Source: Pigoraptor vietnamica
Taxonomy: Eukaryota; Opisthokonta; Filasterea
Assembly (NCBI GenBank): GCA_943704525.1
Contig: CALSCQ010002949.1
Coordinates: 1-33,876, forward strand
Direction: 5' to 3'
Length of the DNA stretch: 33,876 nt
The translations under genes and the position numbers were made by a program. Shown in pieces: positions 1 to 11,779 of the stretch; within the stretch, counting starts at the first letter, position 1; each line of letters begins with the position of its first letter. The notes beneath the pieces were generated by a model that was not told where the DNA came from, searched no databases, and worked only from the letters and a program-made list of their open reading frames with translations.

Positions 1-882
1 GGGGTGGTGCAGCGGGCACGTTAGGCCACGGGGATGGAAGATGTGGGATGCAACATGATGCACAACTTAAAATGCCCGTGTGTGCGTGTGTGTGTGTGCG
101 TGTGGGTGTGTGTGCGAGCGGAAGGAATCATTAACCCGTTATGCGTTCACGCAGCATGTCACACGTTTCACCACGCGTTTCACCTCCACAGCACTACAGG
201 ACAGGCATGCCACAACACTTAGTCGATCACAACATTGACGAAAGTGCACCAACAACAATACTCACGACAGGAAACATGTCTACTTTTAACGTGGTCGTTA
301 ATCGGCAGTAGATTTGCATCGCGCCATCTACTTGACACTCACCGTCTGCGTTCACAGCGGTGGGATCGCCAAGTGCGTCCATTGTAAATTACGTTCGCAA
401 ACGACGCGTCCAAAAGAGCTTTTGCGGTCGCCGAGCCGTGAACCCAAGAGAACGTGCAAATAATCGCCTTGCGTTTGCACTTAACACGAGGCCGTTCACC
501 CCCGACTCACACGGCAACGCGCAACGACTTCAATGGACGTCTCCCACACGCCAACCACAACACACTGGCGTTCGCAACACAGGCACGTCGACCCCTTCTC
601 TGGCTGCGGTGGCAATGCGTGTGTGTGTGTTGTTTGCGAGTTCGCCGGTCATCAGTTTCTGTCGTTCGTCTCATCTTTTTCAAATGACTCACGTGACAAA
701 ATCCGGGGTAGCATTCCTACTGCGTCAATGATTGTAACATTTCCACACTATGATAATACACACACTCAGACACTGCGCAACTAATCTTTCATCCGGGGTG
801 GGTTTCCACTTGCCGCCAAGCAAGCACACCAGAAATGCCATCTCAGATGGCACAAAAGCACCGCACTCGCCCTTCATTCACC
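1..882. other. Left-edge intergenic / 5' flank, no gene recognised
   Basis: No open frame here resembles a known family, and the short frames look random. The stretch has a GT-rich tract at about 79-115 and a TCACGTGA palindrome at 689-696. It ends with a good start context (ccATGg) at 883. The left part could be the flank or tail of a gene lying outside the window. Confidence 0.5.
689..696. promoter_or_regulatory. TCACGTGA palindrome upstream of FAM50
   Basis: A perfect 8-base palindrome with an E-box core (CACGTG) lies 187 bases before the FAM50 start codon. The same octamer occurs upstream of HAUS1 and beside the tRNA-Sec gene, and once in a FAM91 intron. Such cores bind bHLH factors in other eukaryotes; a role here is inference. 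Confidence 0.3.
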
Positions 883-2212
883 ATGGCCGAGTACAAGGGC
901 GCGTCGTCGGAGGGCGGCCGTGCGGCGGCCATGGCCCGCCAGCGGCAGGTCGCGAAGGAGGAGTTTGAGCGGCAGCGCGTGGCGATAGAGCAGAAGCACG
1001 ACATGCGCGTGGGCAAAATCAGCTCCAAGTTTGCGACGACGCAAGATGCCATCGAAGAGCAGCTGAAGAACGACACGATTGGTCTTGTCACGCTCGACGA
1101 CTTTACGGCACGACGAGAGCGGTTGCAAGTGGAGCGCGAAAAGCAGCTGGCGAAGGCGGCCGAGGCAGCCGCACAGGCGAAAGCAAGGTGTGTACCATAC
1201 GTGTGCTTGCGTGTGCGTGTGTGTGCGTGTGTGTGCGTGTTGGGTCCCTCGCACTGCCGGCGTGTGTGCATGTATGTCCGTGTGGGCATATAGCACATGC
1301 GCGGTTCACGGGTGTGGGGGTGTGCTGAGCAATCTGAAGCGCAGTGAGGAGCTCAAGCGAAAACGGGAGCAGAAGGCGCGTTCTGCATTGTCTTTCGACA
1401 TGGACGAAGACGGCGATGAAAATGGCGACGGTGCGTGTGGAATGTGAATTATGGGACGCAGTTCACGCTCCAGTGAAGATGTCGTTCTCCGAGTGTCTTG
1501 GGGGGGCTCACAAGGGTGACTGCGTTCGCGCAGAGTCCGAGGGCATGGCTGAGCCTCCGCAGAAGAAGCTGAAAGTGGGGAAGAACCCCGACGTCGACAC
1601 GTCGTTTCTGCCGGACCGGGCGCGGGAGGAAGCGGAGAGGCGCGAACGCGAGCAATTGCGGCTCGAGTGGGTCAAGCAGCAGGAGAAGATTAAGAGTGGG
1701 TAGCCCTCGTGCCGTCCGTGTTTGTTGGTAACAAGTGTGTATGCAGTGGTGCGCTACTCGCGTCGTCAGTGTTGTGTGGGAGTGAGACATTCTCCTGTTT
1801 AGAGTTGAGCCATGTGCGCCGGTGGGTGCAACCGATCATAACCTTGCGCGCTTGTTACGCATTACGTGTGTGTGCCTGTTCAATTCGTCGTGTTCTGTGA
1901 CGGGAGGATGTGCGTTGTACTGGCAGCGTGGGCTGTTGGAGACCTCAGTTCGTGGCTGTCATAGGGGTTGATGTGGGCTGTTAGAGAGAGAGAGGGCGTT
2001 GCACTGCTGAGGGATAGTGTGGCTGGTGCCCCGTTCTCGCCGCCTCCGCCGCTGCCGTTCGTTTTTGTTGCGTCAGTCTGACGTCTTCATCGCCGGGCCG
2101 TGCAGACGAGGACATCAACATCACGTACAGTTTTTGGGACGGCTCTGGTCACCGAAAGAACGTAACGGTGCGTAGTCCGCCCTGTTACGTTCTCACGGCT
2201 GCGGACGTGTGG

Positions 2213-2255
<43 letters not shown>

Positions 2256-3084
2256 CGTTGATCCGTAGTACAAGAATGGAGTGCGTGTGTGAGGGTGAGG
2301 GTGGGGGATATGTGAGAGCGTGGGGAGGGAATGAGCGGTGGAAGGAATGTGAGGATGAGAAGTGGGAGAAAATGTGTGTCAAACAGAGTCTCCCGAGATG
2401 CACGCATGGCGTTAGTCGCATCGCGCTCATCCACACAGCCCACATGCTGCGTGCACCGCCCCTCAACCTTCCATCTTGCGCCCCCCTGTGTGTACCGTCC
2501 GCAGGTGAAGAAGGGCTTTACGATACAAAAGTTCCTCGAGAAGTGCATGGAGCAGCTGCGCCACGAGTTCCCCGAGCTGCGCGCCGTGGGCGTGGACGGC
2601 CTCATGTACATCAAGGAGGACCTCATCATCCCACAGCACTACACTTTCTATGACTTTATCGTCAACAAGGCCCGCGGCAAGTCCGGTCCCCTCTTCAGCT
2701 TTGACGTACACGACGACATTCGCCTGATATCGGACGCATCCGTCGAGAAAGACGAGGTGGGCGGCACGTGACGCGTGTCCATTGAGTTGCGTCGGTGCCG
2801 TTGGAGGGGACGCAGAGGGGCTGCGAAGGGGTTGGGCTTGTCGCCGTGTTGAAACTGACCGTGCCGTTGGAGGGGACGCAGAGGGACTACGAAGAGGTTG
2901 GGCTTGTCGCCGTGTTGAAACTGACCGCAACTTGTTGCGCACGCAGTCGCACGCGGGCAAAGTGCTGCTTCGTTCGTGGTACGAGCGCAACAAGCACATT
3001 TTTCCCGCCAGCCGGTGGGAGCCGTACGACCCCGAGAAGAAGTGGGAAAAGTACACGATCCACGACAAGGAAAAGAAGAACTGA
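883..3084 (+). CDS. FAM50A: FAM50/XAP5 family nuclear protein
   Basis: Six exons: 883-1187, 1330-1430, 1534-1695, 2106-2167, 2505-2756, 2947-3084, joining in phase to 339 codons plus TGA. This is the length I recall for human FAM50A. The N-terminal half is a charged helix (about residues 15-100). A basic-acidic linker follows ([13 protein letters not shown], then an Asp/Glu run). The XAP5 core is highly conserved, with [51 protein letters not shown] and the terminal [18 protein letters not shown]50 proteins are nuclear, associate with spliceosome components and are linked to pre-mRNA splicing. The start lies in a strong context, and an upstream in-frame ATG at 835 is less likely. Intron 4 holds a 40-base GT tract, and intron 5 a 66-base tandem duplication. 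The gene converges with the coiled-coil gene. Confidence 0.95.
2215..2254 (+). repeat. (GT)n microsatellite in FAM50 intron 4
   Basis: About 20 uninterrupted GT units on the sense strand of FAM50, about 45 bases downstream of the exon 4 donor. Confidence 0.95.
2795..2926 (+). repeat. 66-bp tandem duplication in FAM50 intron 5
   Basis: Two adjacent copies, 2795-2860 and 2861-2926, differ at only a few bases. They fill most of the 190-base intron and end 20 bases before the exon 6 acceptor. Both start gtgccgttgg and end aaactgacc. Confidence 0.95.
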
Positions 3085-3301
3085 GCCGACGCCGACGACC
3101 GTCGCCCGTGCGCCCGGCGCGCGCGGAATGAACGGCCCGTCGAACAATGGGCGCTTGCGCTCCCGTGTGTGCCTCTCGCACGAATGGCCGAGGTAGCCCG
3201 TTCCCAGCACGTCGCGCAGCCGTTTGTTGAAAGTCAGTCGCGACAATGTGATTCGCCGCAACATCGGTTTCTGCTCCCACTCGACCGCGTCCTAGCGGTC
3301 G
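3085..3301. other. Convergent intergenic spacer FAM50 / coiled-coil gene
   Basis: A 217-base spacer between two stop codons facing each other. It must hold both 3' ends. I see no canonical AATAAA on either strand and no other feature. Confidence 0.6.
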
Positions 3302-5446
3302 TCAGCTGTCGCGCCACGCAGAACGCGGCCCGAGTGAGTCGATGAGGAGGCGATTCTCCGCGGCGGCTCCACGCCACAATTTCTCAAGCTCGCCCTCAAT
3401 TGACCTACGGCACGCCAAGGGAATGACGTGAGCACATGATGGCATTACACAAGCAAAGTAGATGTGCGAAGGGAAGGCACACGAAACAAGAGTCGGTGTC
3501 CAGACAGCGAATGAACTGTCGGGGCAACTGCGCACCTCTTGTCCCCGAGCAGCCGCTCAATGTCCGTCTTCTGTTCGCGCGCGACGGCCTCGAGCGACTT
3601 GAGTGCGTCCATGAGCCGCGCCTTCTCGCCCTCCCCCGCCGCGCACATGCGAATGGCCGCCTCGACCGAGCTGGAGGTCGTTGCGCGATGCGTCTCCGCC
3701 CGTTCGGTCAGGCGAATGGCGCTCAGCTCGCACTCGTGCAGCGCGCGCAATGCCTCGTCCCTCTCGCCGCGAAGGGCGCGAACCTGAAGGTTGGTGACGA
3801 CTGACGGGTGAGACATCACTACGCAACAACTGACACGCACAGTGGCTAGAGCGCGGAAGCGCCATGTTCGCGTCGTGTGAGCTTGTGTGCAAAAGCGAAA
3901 AGAAAGAAAACGACCGTCGTGTCGTGTAAGTTTGTGTGCAACAAACGCTCCCGCAGCGTATGTGGCGGCACGGCACCTTCTTTGCGAGGTGCTCCGACTG
4001 CTTGATGGCCACGGCCTCGCGGCCAAGCGCACTGGCGGCCAAGTCGCGGCTTGCGTCGATTTTGGATTGAAGGCGCGACAGTTTGCTGCGCGTGGCTGCG
4101 ATTGGGACGCACGGGTCAGCGGCACACGTATGTGTGCACTCGCACGGGTACGATAGTTGAGCGTGCGAGAGTGGGGTGCGTGTAGCAAGTGCGAGGACAA
4201 GCGGTGCACGTTGCGTGTGCACGCGCGGGGACGGTGAATATAAGAACGTGCGCGTGGAGAGAGCGTGACTGACAACAACGCCTCACATTTCAGTTCCTGG
4301 CGCAGGCCGGCCGTCTCTGCGTCCAGCACAGAGAGTGTGCGCGTGGCGTCGACGAGGTCCATGCGCAAGGCATCCGTCGCAAGCGCAGCCGCGCGCCGCT
4401 CCTCCTCGAGTTTCCTGTCGCAATTCGGTTTGTTATTTCCAATCCAGCCGAGTGAAACCAGCTTGACGCGTGCACGCACACGCAAAGGCAACGAGACGAC
4501 CCACAATGCGAACTGTCACACGGCCCCTTAGCATACAAAACCACACACACATAGACAACATTTCCACCCACTCGTTCGCTTGGCCTAACGCCGCAGCAAG
4601 CGCCTGCGCCTCCGACGCCTCCCGTGCACGCAGCTCCTCGCTCGTCCGCGCTGCTTCCGTCGCCCTCTCGGCGGCCGTCTGCGCGCGCGTGAGCTTCTTT
4701 TCGGTTTCCTCCGCCTTGTGCCGCCAGCGCATCGCGTCGCGCGCCGCAGCCTCCAAAGCCCCGTGCAGGCTGTCAATCTCGCTCTGCAGTGACGACGCCT
4801 GCTCCGTCAGAACCCGCGTCTCTTCCTCGAGCAGGAGCGCGTGCCGCCGCAGCGTCGAGTCGCCCTCCTCGGCGCCCTCCAGCGCAACAGAGCGCATGCG
4901 CGATCGCATCGACGCCATGGCCGTTTCGTTCTCAGAGAGGAGCGTCTCGATGCGTCCGCGCATGGTGCCGAGCTCCCCCTCGAGCCGCGCAATCGAGGCG
5001 TCCTTCTCCGCAAGGCGCCGGTCGTACTCGGAAAGCAGCGGACACATGGCGCGCTCGTCCGTCCACCACGGCGGCATCTGCTCGCGCGTCACCTCTTCTC
5101 CGCCCTCCGCGGGCGCCGACGGGGTGCCCTGCTGGTACCGCGCAAGCGCCGCGTTCAGTCGCGCAATGACGTCCTCGAGGAATGCGCAGTGGCGGCGGCA
5201 GTCGGCGAGGTCGGCCGCGAGGGAGGCGTCCAGGTGCATGGTCGGCTGCGCAATGGGCTGCCTCGCCGGCACCTGCTCGGCAGATGAAGGGGCGCGACGG
5301 CGACTCTGCGGCGTCACGAGGTCTGCGTCGCGCGCTGTGGAGGACTCTGCGCCAATGCCCAGGCGGAGGGGCGTCCCTGGCGCAGGGGAGTACGGCACGG
5401 ATGCACTGAGGCGGCCCGCGGCCGTTGGTGCCTTGTCGCTGTCCAT
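3302..5446 (-). CDS. Unassigned long coiled-coil protein
   Basis: Five minus-strand exons: 5446-4572, 4414-4287, 4095-3977, 3783-3536, 3404-3302, joining in phase to 490 codons plus TGA. The first 70 or so residues are Ser/Pro/Ala-rich and likely disordered. A short conserved-looking patch, PPWWTDERAMCPLLSEYD, lies near residue 125. The rest is almost continuous heptad-rich, Ala/Glu/Arg-rich coiled coil to the C terminus. There is no signal peptide, membrane segment or catalytic motif. I do not recognise the family. A 'PPW...PLL.EYD' patch before a long coiled coil recalls centrosomal or basal-body scaffolds, but I could not align it to one. The gene model is well supported by phase, intron signals and heptad continuity. 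Exon 5 uses a TAG acceptor. Confidence 0.8.
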
Positions 5447-5946
5447 GTGTCACGTGTGTGCGTGAAAGAAAGTGGGGAGGTCTATATAATGAGTGACAAG
5501 GGAATCGTGCTGGGTTGAAGGAGAGAACTGAAACAGTGTGCTTGTGGGCACAGTGAAGGCGGAAAAGGGATTTGAATTGACCAATGAAATTTACGAACGA
5601 GATCTCGGCGAAATATCACACAAAGGTAACATGCCAAAACAGAGTGGAACACTCTGAAGAGCGACGGTGACCGAGCAGGAAGCGCTGCGAGCTGTGCCTG
5701 CCCAACACATCCTGCGTCGTCTGCAGCGGACCCGGTGTTGTGCCTGTCACACACGACTGGAACGTGGGCTAGATGCCGCGGCGTTAGGGTCCAGGAGGCT
5801 TGTCGAGGGGACGGTGGAGAGCGGACGGTCAACAGCTGTGCGATCATCGGCCGTTGTCTTATGCGCACACACAAGAACACAGACAATTCCCTCGCACATA
5901 ATTCCACTCACGGAGCGCGCTTTGCGGCGTGTCCGCGTTCGCTGCC
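5447..5946. other. Divergent promoter region, coiled-coil gene / FAM91
   Basis: A 500-base spacer between two divergent start codons, so both promoters should lie here. On the minus side there is a TATA-like element (5481-5490) and a TCACGTGT at 5450-5457 in the 5' leader. I see no clear core element for FAM91, only the start at 5947 in context gccATGg. Confidence 0.5.
5481..5490 (-). promoter_or_regulatory. TATA-like element of the coiled-coil gene
   Basis: Reads ATTATATAGA on the minus strand, 35-44 bases upstream of the start codon. If functional, it implies a very short 5' leader. Confidence 0.35.
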
Positions 5947-8655
5947 ATGGCGGCGGTAAATCCCGAGGTGGAGAGTCAGATTCGCGCGAATGTGCCGTGG
6001 TCGAAACTGCCGGCGAACGTGCGCGCGATGCTCGGGAATGATCAGTCCGTGTGGGAGCACCAGGTGGGTTTCAGGGGCTGCGGGCGCGCGCGCGTGTGTG
6101 CGTGTGCGTGTGTGCATGTGCGTGTGTATGTGCGCGTGCATGTGCGTGCGTGTGCGTGTGCGTGTGCGTGTGAGTGCGTGTGAGTGCGTGTAGTCCGTGT
6201 GCGCGTGCGCGTACGTGTGTGTGTGTGTTTGTGACTGCAAAGCTAGTGTTGTGTGCACTCGCGTGTTCTGGCGAGCATGGACTGTGAGTGTGTGTGCTGA
6301 TGCAAGCTTGTGTCTGCTCAATTCCGCCCATTTCGTTCAGGTCGTGCAATACTCCGTGCGCAATCAGCTGCGATGGCGGCAGAACATCGTGCGACAGGCG
6401 TGCAGGGACGAGCGGCGCTACTACGAGGACATGGTCAAGTTCAGCCGAGAAGCCCTTATGGTGCGTGCGCGCGTGGCTGTGCAGAGAAGTCGAATGACAA
6501 CTGCTGTGCACTGTCCGTTGCGCGTGGTGAATCGTGTGCCTTCCCGGCAATCTGTGGCCCGTGTGTAGTAACCCAAGTACAATGGCATGGTTATTGTCGT
6601 GGCTTTGCACGTGCATGCAATTGACGCGCCCTCCCCTCCCCTTCCCCCCCTCCAACCTCCATTCAGCTGTACCCCTATCACCTGTCGGATGTCCTCGTGA
6701 AGGGCCTCCGCGTGACGCCGTTTGCCTATTACTCGCAAATGGTCTTTGACATTATGGACGCCGAGAAGAGCTACGACGCCCTCCCAAACTTCACTGCGGC
6801 GGACTGTGGGTGCCATGTGTACGGATGGGCAGAGGACGTGATTGGGAAGGGGTGAAGGGGATGTACGGGAATATCACGGAGTGCGTTCGACCTGCCACAC
6901 ACAGACACACGTTTTACGCACGCACACGGCTTGCAATCAAGGCTCCCATGCGCACGCGCGCACTCCTCACGTCTTCTCTCGTCACGTGCGCACTCCTCAC
7001 GTCTTCTCTCGTCACGTGCGCAGGCCTCCGTCTGCTCGGGATCGGGCGCAACCAGTACATCGACATGATGAACCAGAGCCGCACGAAGGGGTGGGCGTGG
7101 CGTGCGAAGCGCAAGGCGACCCTCAAGAGCCTCCTCCCGACGCACCCCGTCCCCATCACCATCGAGCACTGGTGGATCGTCCACATTGGCTACGTCACGG
7201 AGGATGACGTCAGGGTGAGTGCGTGCATTTAAGCCGAAGGCTGCGTGCCAGCGTGCGCAGCGCGGAACTGCTTGCTGTCGCACCTGTGCGCCGTCCTCAC
7301 TTGCGTGTGACCAACGAGCAATTTGGCTGGGCATTGCACAGTGCCTCTGCGTGTATGCATGCGTGTGTGTGAGAGAGTCCGCCTGAGCATTCTGCCTCCT
7401 GCAGAATTGCACCCCGGGCGAGCACCGGTGCATCGACCACCTAATCGACCACGGCGCGCGGGCGGCGGGCGAGCTCGAGTGCGGCGTCGTCCACTCGCTT
7501 TACACAAAGGGCCTCGTGTACCTCGAGGTGCCCATCGACGACGGCGACCACGTGACCGTCCCGCCCCTCGAGGGCTTTGTGATGAACCGCGTCCTCGGCG
7601 ACTACTTTGAGACGGTGCTGTACAAGATATTCGTCTCTATCGACGAGCACACGCCGATTTCGGACCTTGCGGGCATGCTGCAGATCGACCTCCAGCTCGC
7701 GAAGGTGAGTTTGTTTCGCCGATCTGCGCTGTTTTGCGCGTCCGCTGTGCGTGGGAAGAGAGAGTGTGTGTACTGCATTGCATGTCATGTGTTGGCGGTG
7801 GTGCGTGCTGAAGTGAACCGCCGCGTGTTGTTATAGCCCCCAGTGCTCTTGATGGTCCTCTTCACCGCCGTGGCTGAGCAAACGTCGCGTGCAGAATGCC
7901 GTGTCCGTGTACTGTCGCCTTGGCTTTGCGAAGAAGAAGAACGTCGATGTCGATCTCTCCGACAAGCGATGGCACCCGTCGTGGAGCCGGGAGGCGGCCG
8001 CCGCAGAAGTGAGGTGCGTTGTGTCGGATTGCCTTCTGCGCACCGCATGGACACGCGCGATTTTTCGCTGAAGAGCTCACGTGATGCACACCCAGCCACA
8101 AGCAAGGGCCGTCCCTCCTCGAGGCCAAGACCGACGAGGCCACCGCGCCCGCAGCGGCTGCGCCTGTGGCGGGCGAGCTCCTGGCCGAGCGCGCGCAGGG
8201 TCGCCGCAAGCGCGTGGCGCTGTTGTTTGACTCTACGCTGACTGCCTTTCTGATGATGGGCAACCTGTCGCCTGGGCTGAAAAAGCACGCCGTGACGATG
8301 TTCGAGGTGGGAAAGCTCTCGGACGAGTCGCTCGACAGCTTCATGGCCGAACTCAACAAGGTGGGGCGCTGCGGCCGCGGAGGGTGTGCGAGGGGCGCTT
8401 GTAAGGGGCTTTCGATGAACGTGTGAATGCCTGTTTTTAAACCGCCACTACATCTTAGGTGGAGGGCACGAGCGAGGGCGAGGCGCAGAGGTATTTTGAC
8501 CACGCGGTGACACTGAGGGACACGCTGGCCGTGCTGCGATACAATCCCGCGCTGGGCGTGTGCGACGACGGCGAAGGCGGCAGCGAGGGATTCGGCCTCG
8601 GTGAGTGCTGTGTGCATTGTGTTTGTGAAGATCCGTGTGTGTGTGTGTGTGTGTG

Positions 8656-8734
<79 letters not shown>

Positions 8735-10302
8735 GTTCTATGCGTGTGTTGGGCGTAAATAAGCGTTCGTGCTGAGTGTGCGATGTGTTGACCGGTCGCA
8801 GACTTGCTTCGCATCGAGAGCCTCTCGAGCCTCGATGCGCAGACGTGCGCGCGGCTCCTCCAAAAGAACTACCAGGCCGTCATTTCGATTGCGCCGCTGA
8901 TGCAGGACCTCGCCGCGATCCTCGTCAAGCCGCCGCCGTACCACTACGGCCCGCCATCGCCGCTGGTACGTACTCGGCATGTGCACCGCGCACTCTGAAC
9001 ACGCATGCACGTATGCATCATCACGCGATTTGCTTATCGCACTCGCACTTTCTCATTCGCCTGATAATGGCGCCGTCTCACGTTCGCGCGTGACTACTGC
9101 GGACATGGCTTGTACGAACGAACTCACGCAACACGCCATAGTGCTCTGCTCACTATCGCCCCGCCTCTTCCAGGCGAATTCGTTCTGGATGCGGCTGTGG
9201 CTGTACGCAACCGCCGCAAGTGGACCCGCAACGGCCCTCTTTGTGATGGGCACGCGGCTCAAGTCGCTGCCGGCAGTCCTTCGCGTGGGTGTACCGCCAC
9301 TTCCTGCCTTCCCACTCGTTTGCCGTCCGCCAGTTCCTGCTTTCCCACTCGTTTGCCTGGGGTGTCTTGAACAGCTTCTCGCTATTATTGTGGTCGATGC
9401 CTTCCCACCCTGCGCCTTGCGCTGTGTGTGTCATTTCTGGCATTTGCGCCGTAGACTGACACCATTGGTTGTCACACGTCCACGCAGCCCATGCGCCCTA
9501 TGGGTGTGTCATGTGGGGCATCTGGCTGACACAATTGCTGCGTCCACACAGAGTCGCGACCGCCTCGTGATGACGTCGTGGGGACAGGAGGGCGTGGGAG
9601 TGAGCGGGTCGTCGGCGCTGCTGGCAATCAACGAGGCGCTCGTGCACGCGCCGGTGCTAGTGCAGGCCGTGTACCAGGCCACGGGGGTGCTCGCGGGGGA
9701 GGAGGACGGCCGGATGTTCGTGCCCCTCCCGCTCGACGAGGGCGACGACATTGGAAAAGGTGCGTGCGCGCGTGGTTGAATTGTGCGTGCTGCGACCCGT
9801 GTTTTGCTTCGTTACTGTGGTCAATTTTTCTGTGAATCAGTGCACAGCTCTTCGCTCTCTGTATTTTATTTTATATATCTCTGAAAATTGCCGCACAATT
9901 CTGAATGCTAACGAACTCTGTGGCGGCCAAACAGATTGTCCGGGCCTCAGGACAGTCGCGTCTGCCGTCGATTTCACGAGCATGTGCGGCTTTGTCACAC
10001 TCGCACACGACGCCACAACGGCGCCGTCGTCGTCGATGGCGCCCACCTGGGTACCGTTCGACGTGTCGTTTGGCATTCCCCTCTTCGACCACGCGACAAG
10101 CACGGCCGTGTGCGAGCGCATGCGGCGGCGGGCCATGCTCTCGGCATCGGCACAGAAGGACCAGGGAGACGCCGCAAGCGCGCTGGCCGAGGCCCTCTCC
10201 GCGTTCGTCAGCGAGCACGGGGGCGTTGCGTGCGCCGACGGCGTTGCGCGGCCCAGCCGGAACATTGCGTTTAGTGATGGGCGCATGACGTTCCTGGACT
10301 AA
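5947..10302 (+). CDS. FAM91A1: FAM91 family trans-Golgi trafficking protein
   Basis: Twelve exons: 5947-6063, 6341-6460, 6667-6805, 7024-7214, 7405-7704, 7895-8013, 8096-8360, 8459-8600, 8802-8965, 9174-9284, 9552-9759, 9935-10302, giving 747 codons plus TAA (human protein about 838). Near-invariant family blocks are visible: [140 protein letters not shown] and [13 protein letters not shown]91A1 in animals bridges TBC1D23 and the WDR11 complex at the trans-Golgi, where endosome-derived vesicles are captured. The C-terminal half is more divergent and shorter than in human. Introns 1 and 8 are GT-rich, and intron 3 holds a 30-base tandem duplication. Confidence 0.95.
6961..7020 (+). repeat. 30-bp perfect tandem duplication in FAM91 intron 3
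   Basis: Two identical 30-base copies (6961-6990, 6991-7020) start cactcctcac and end gtcacgtgcg. The second copy runs directly into the CAG acceptor at 7021-7023. Confidence 0.97.
8635..8732 (+). repeat. (GT)n microsatellite in FAM91 intron 8
   Basis: About 98 bases of nearly pure GT with two small interruptions, on the sense strand, about 34 bases after the exon 8 donor. Confidence 0.95.
9299..9357 (+). repeat. Imperfect direct repeat in FAM91 intron 10
   Basis: A segment of about 26 bases containing ttcccactcgtttgcc occurs twice (about 9299-9324 and 9331-9357). Further downstream in the same intron, two diverged tgtgtcat...ctgacac segments also resemble each other (about 9425-9462 and 9505-9535). 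Confidence 0.7.
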
Positions 10303-10559
10303 AATGTTCACGACAACTGTGTGCCAGGGCTCGAACGCACACGAGTCACTCCATTCCATAGATGCGGTGTTATTAGACGACGACGCAAATTCACACTATG
10401 ATACAGCGCACGCAACGCGAGCAGCGCAGCGGCACGCGCACAACGCAGCGACGCACCATTTGACGTGGTTATTAGGGCCGAGCAGTGACTGCGGGCATTT
10501 CCCTCCGGCGCGCGCGGGCCAGCCACACGGCGGCAGAGGTGCCTTCCAGCGGCAGCGCC
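10303..10559. other. Convergent spacer FAM91 / DnaJ
   Basis: A 257-base spacer between facing stop codons, carrying both 3' ends. Nothing else is recognised. Confidence 0.6.
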
Positions 10560-11684
10560 TCAAGGCCCGAGAATCTTGCGGATCTGGTCCTTCTGCACGG
10601 CCGTGAGCGAGCGCGGGAACTGGACGTTGAAATTGATGACGAGGTTCCCGCGCCCGCCGCCCTTCTTCGGCATGCCCTCGCCCACGACAATCTTCTGCGT
10701 CCCCGGCTTGATCACCGTCTCCATCGGCACCTCAATCGTGCGCCCGTCGATGCCCTGCACGCGCGCCGTCAGCCCCGTCAGCGCCTGCGTCAGGCTCACG
10801 TCCATGGACGACACGAGGTCGTCGCCGTCGCGCTTGAAGCGGTCGTGCGGCTTCTCCTCGACGATGAAGACGAGGTCCTGCGCGGGCCGCCCGGCCACCT
10901 CGTCGCCCTCCCCAGGGAACGTGATCTTCGTGCCTGGCTTCCACCCGGGCTTGACGTCGATCGTGAGCACCTTCTGCGTGTTGACAATCTCGCCCGTCGT
11001 CGAGTCCTGGATGCGCCGCGTGACCTTGAGCTTCTTCGAAACGCCCTGGTAGAGCTCCTCGAGCGACAGCGGCAGCGTCTTCTTCACCGTCTCCGCCACG
11101 GGCTCGTCGTCCCCGTTGGCATACCCGCCCATGCCCATTCCGGGCATTCCCATCCCTCCCATGCCCATACCCGGCATCCCGCTCATGCCGCCCATGCCCC
11201 CCATGCCCATACCGGGCATCCCGCCCATCCCGCCCATTCGGAACGACCGGCGCCCGCCGCGCGAACCGCCGCCGCCGCCGCCGCCGAAAAACGACGAGAA
11301 GCCGCCGTCGCCAAATACTTGCGCAAAGATGTCCTCTGCGTTCGATGGGCTAAAGTGGAAAGTATGCGCACCACCGGAGCCGCGAGGGCCGCCCGCGAAA
11401 TTGAATCCCTCAAAGCCGTGGTCGCCAGGCGGGGGTGCGCCGCCCTTCAGGCCCTCCTCGCCGTACCTGTCGTAAATTTCGCGCTTTTCCTTGTCCGAGA
11501 GCACCTCGTACGCCTCGCTGATCTCCTTGAAGCGCTTCTCGGCCTCGTCCTTGTTGTTGGGGTTCTTGTCGGGGTGCCATTTCATCGCAAGCTTGCGGTA
11601 CGCCTTCTTGAGTGTGTCGTCGTCGGCAGTGCCCTTTGGCACGCCGAGGATCTGGTAATAGTCCTTCCCCTGCGTCACGGGCAT
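10560..11684 (-). CDS. DNAJB1: Class B J-domain co-chaperone (Sis1/DNAJB1-like)
   Basis: A single minus-strand exon of 374 codons plus TGA. The J domain (residues 7-74) holds the HPD motif at 37-39 within MKWHPDKNP, and should stimulate Hsp70 ATPase. A G/F-rich stretch (about 80-145) is followed by a striking Gly/Met repeat region (about 150-190, copies of GMPGMGMGG). Two beta-barrel substrate-binding domains then run to the end. There is no CxxCxGxG zinc finger, so this is class B rather than class A. A G/F plus G/M layout is typical of yeast Sis1. The frame is open upstream to a TTG at 11717, but the first ATG is at 11684, giving [11 protein letters not shown] chose that. It is the only intronless gene here. 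A TATA box lies 88-95 bases upstream. Likely cytosolic/nuclear. Confidence 0.95.
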   Translation of the reverse strand: MPVTQGKDYYQILGVPKGTADDDTLKKAYRKLAMKWHPDKNPNNKDEAEKRFKEISEAYEVLSDKEKREIYDRYGEEGLKGGAPPPGDHGFEGFNFAGGPRGSGGAHTFHFSPSNAEDIFAQVFGDGGFSSFFGGGGGGGSRGGRRSFRMGGMGGMPGMGMGGMGGMSGMPGMGMGGMGMPGMGMGGYANGDDEPVAETVKKTLPLSLEELYQGVSKKLKVTRRIQDSTTGEIVNTQKVLTIDVKPGWKPGTKITFPGEGDEVAGRPAQDLVFIVEEKPHDRFKRDGDDLVSSMDVSLTQALTGLTARVQGIDGRTIEVPMETVIKPGTQKIVVGEGMPKKGGGRGNLVINFNVQFPRSLTAVQKDQIRKILGP

Positions 11685-11771
11685 CGTGGCACCGTTGGAG
11701 TCCCGTGCGAGATTCAAACGCCTTTGTGGTTAACAGTGTGAAACGGCACATACCATGGCTCGTGGCTTGCG

Positions 11772-11779
11772 CTTATATA
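11772..11779 (-). promoter_or_regulatory. TATA box of the DnaJ gene
   Basis: Reads TATATAAG on the minus strand, a near-consensus TATA box. It would place transcription start about 60 bases before the chosen ATG. This fits the common finding that inducible chaperone genes have TATA promoters. Confidence 0.6.

Noticed and set aside
360-731. Open frame of 123 codons near the left edge
   Set aside because: It begins in ordinary spacer sequence, has no family resemblance, and other frames over the same bases are equally open.
4470-5465. A 331-codon plus-strand frame opposite coiled-coil exon 1
   Set aside because: The Ser/Arg/Ala-rich translation mirrors the GC-rich heptad gene on the other strand, whose exons join in phase with good splice sites.
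11685-11717. Upstream extension of the DnaJ protein to 11717
   Set aside because: The codon at 11717 is TTG, not ATG; the first ATG at 11684 gives a normal J-domain start and suits the TATA box position.
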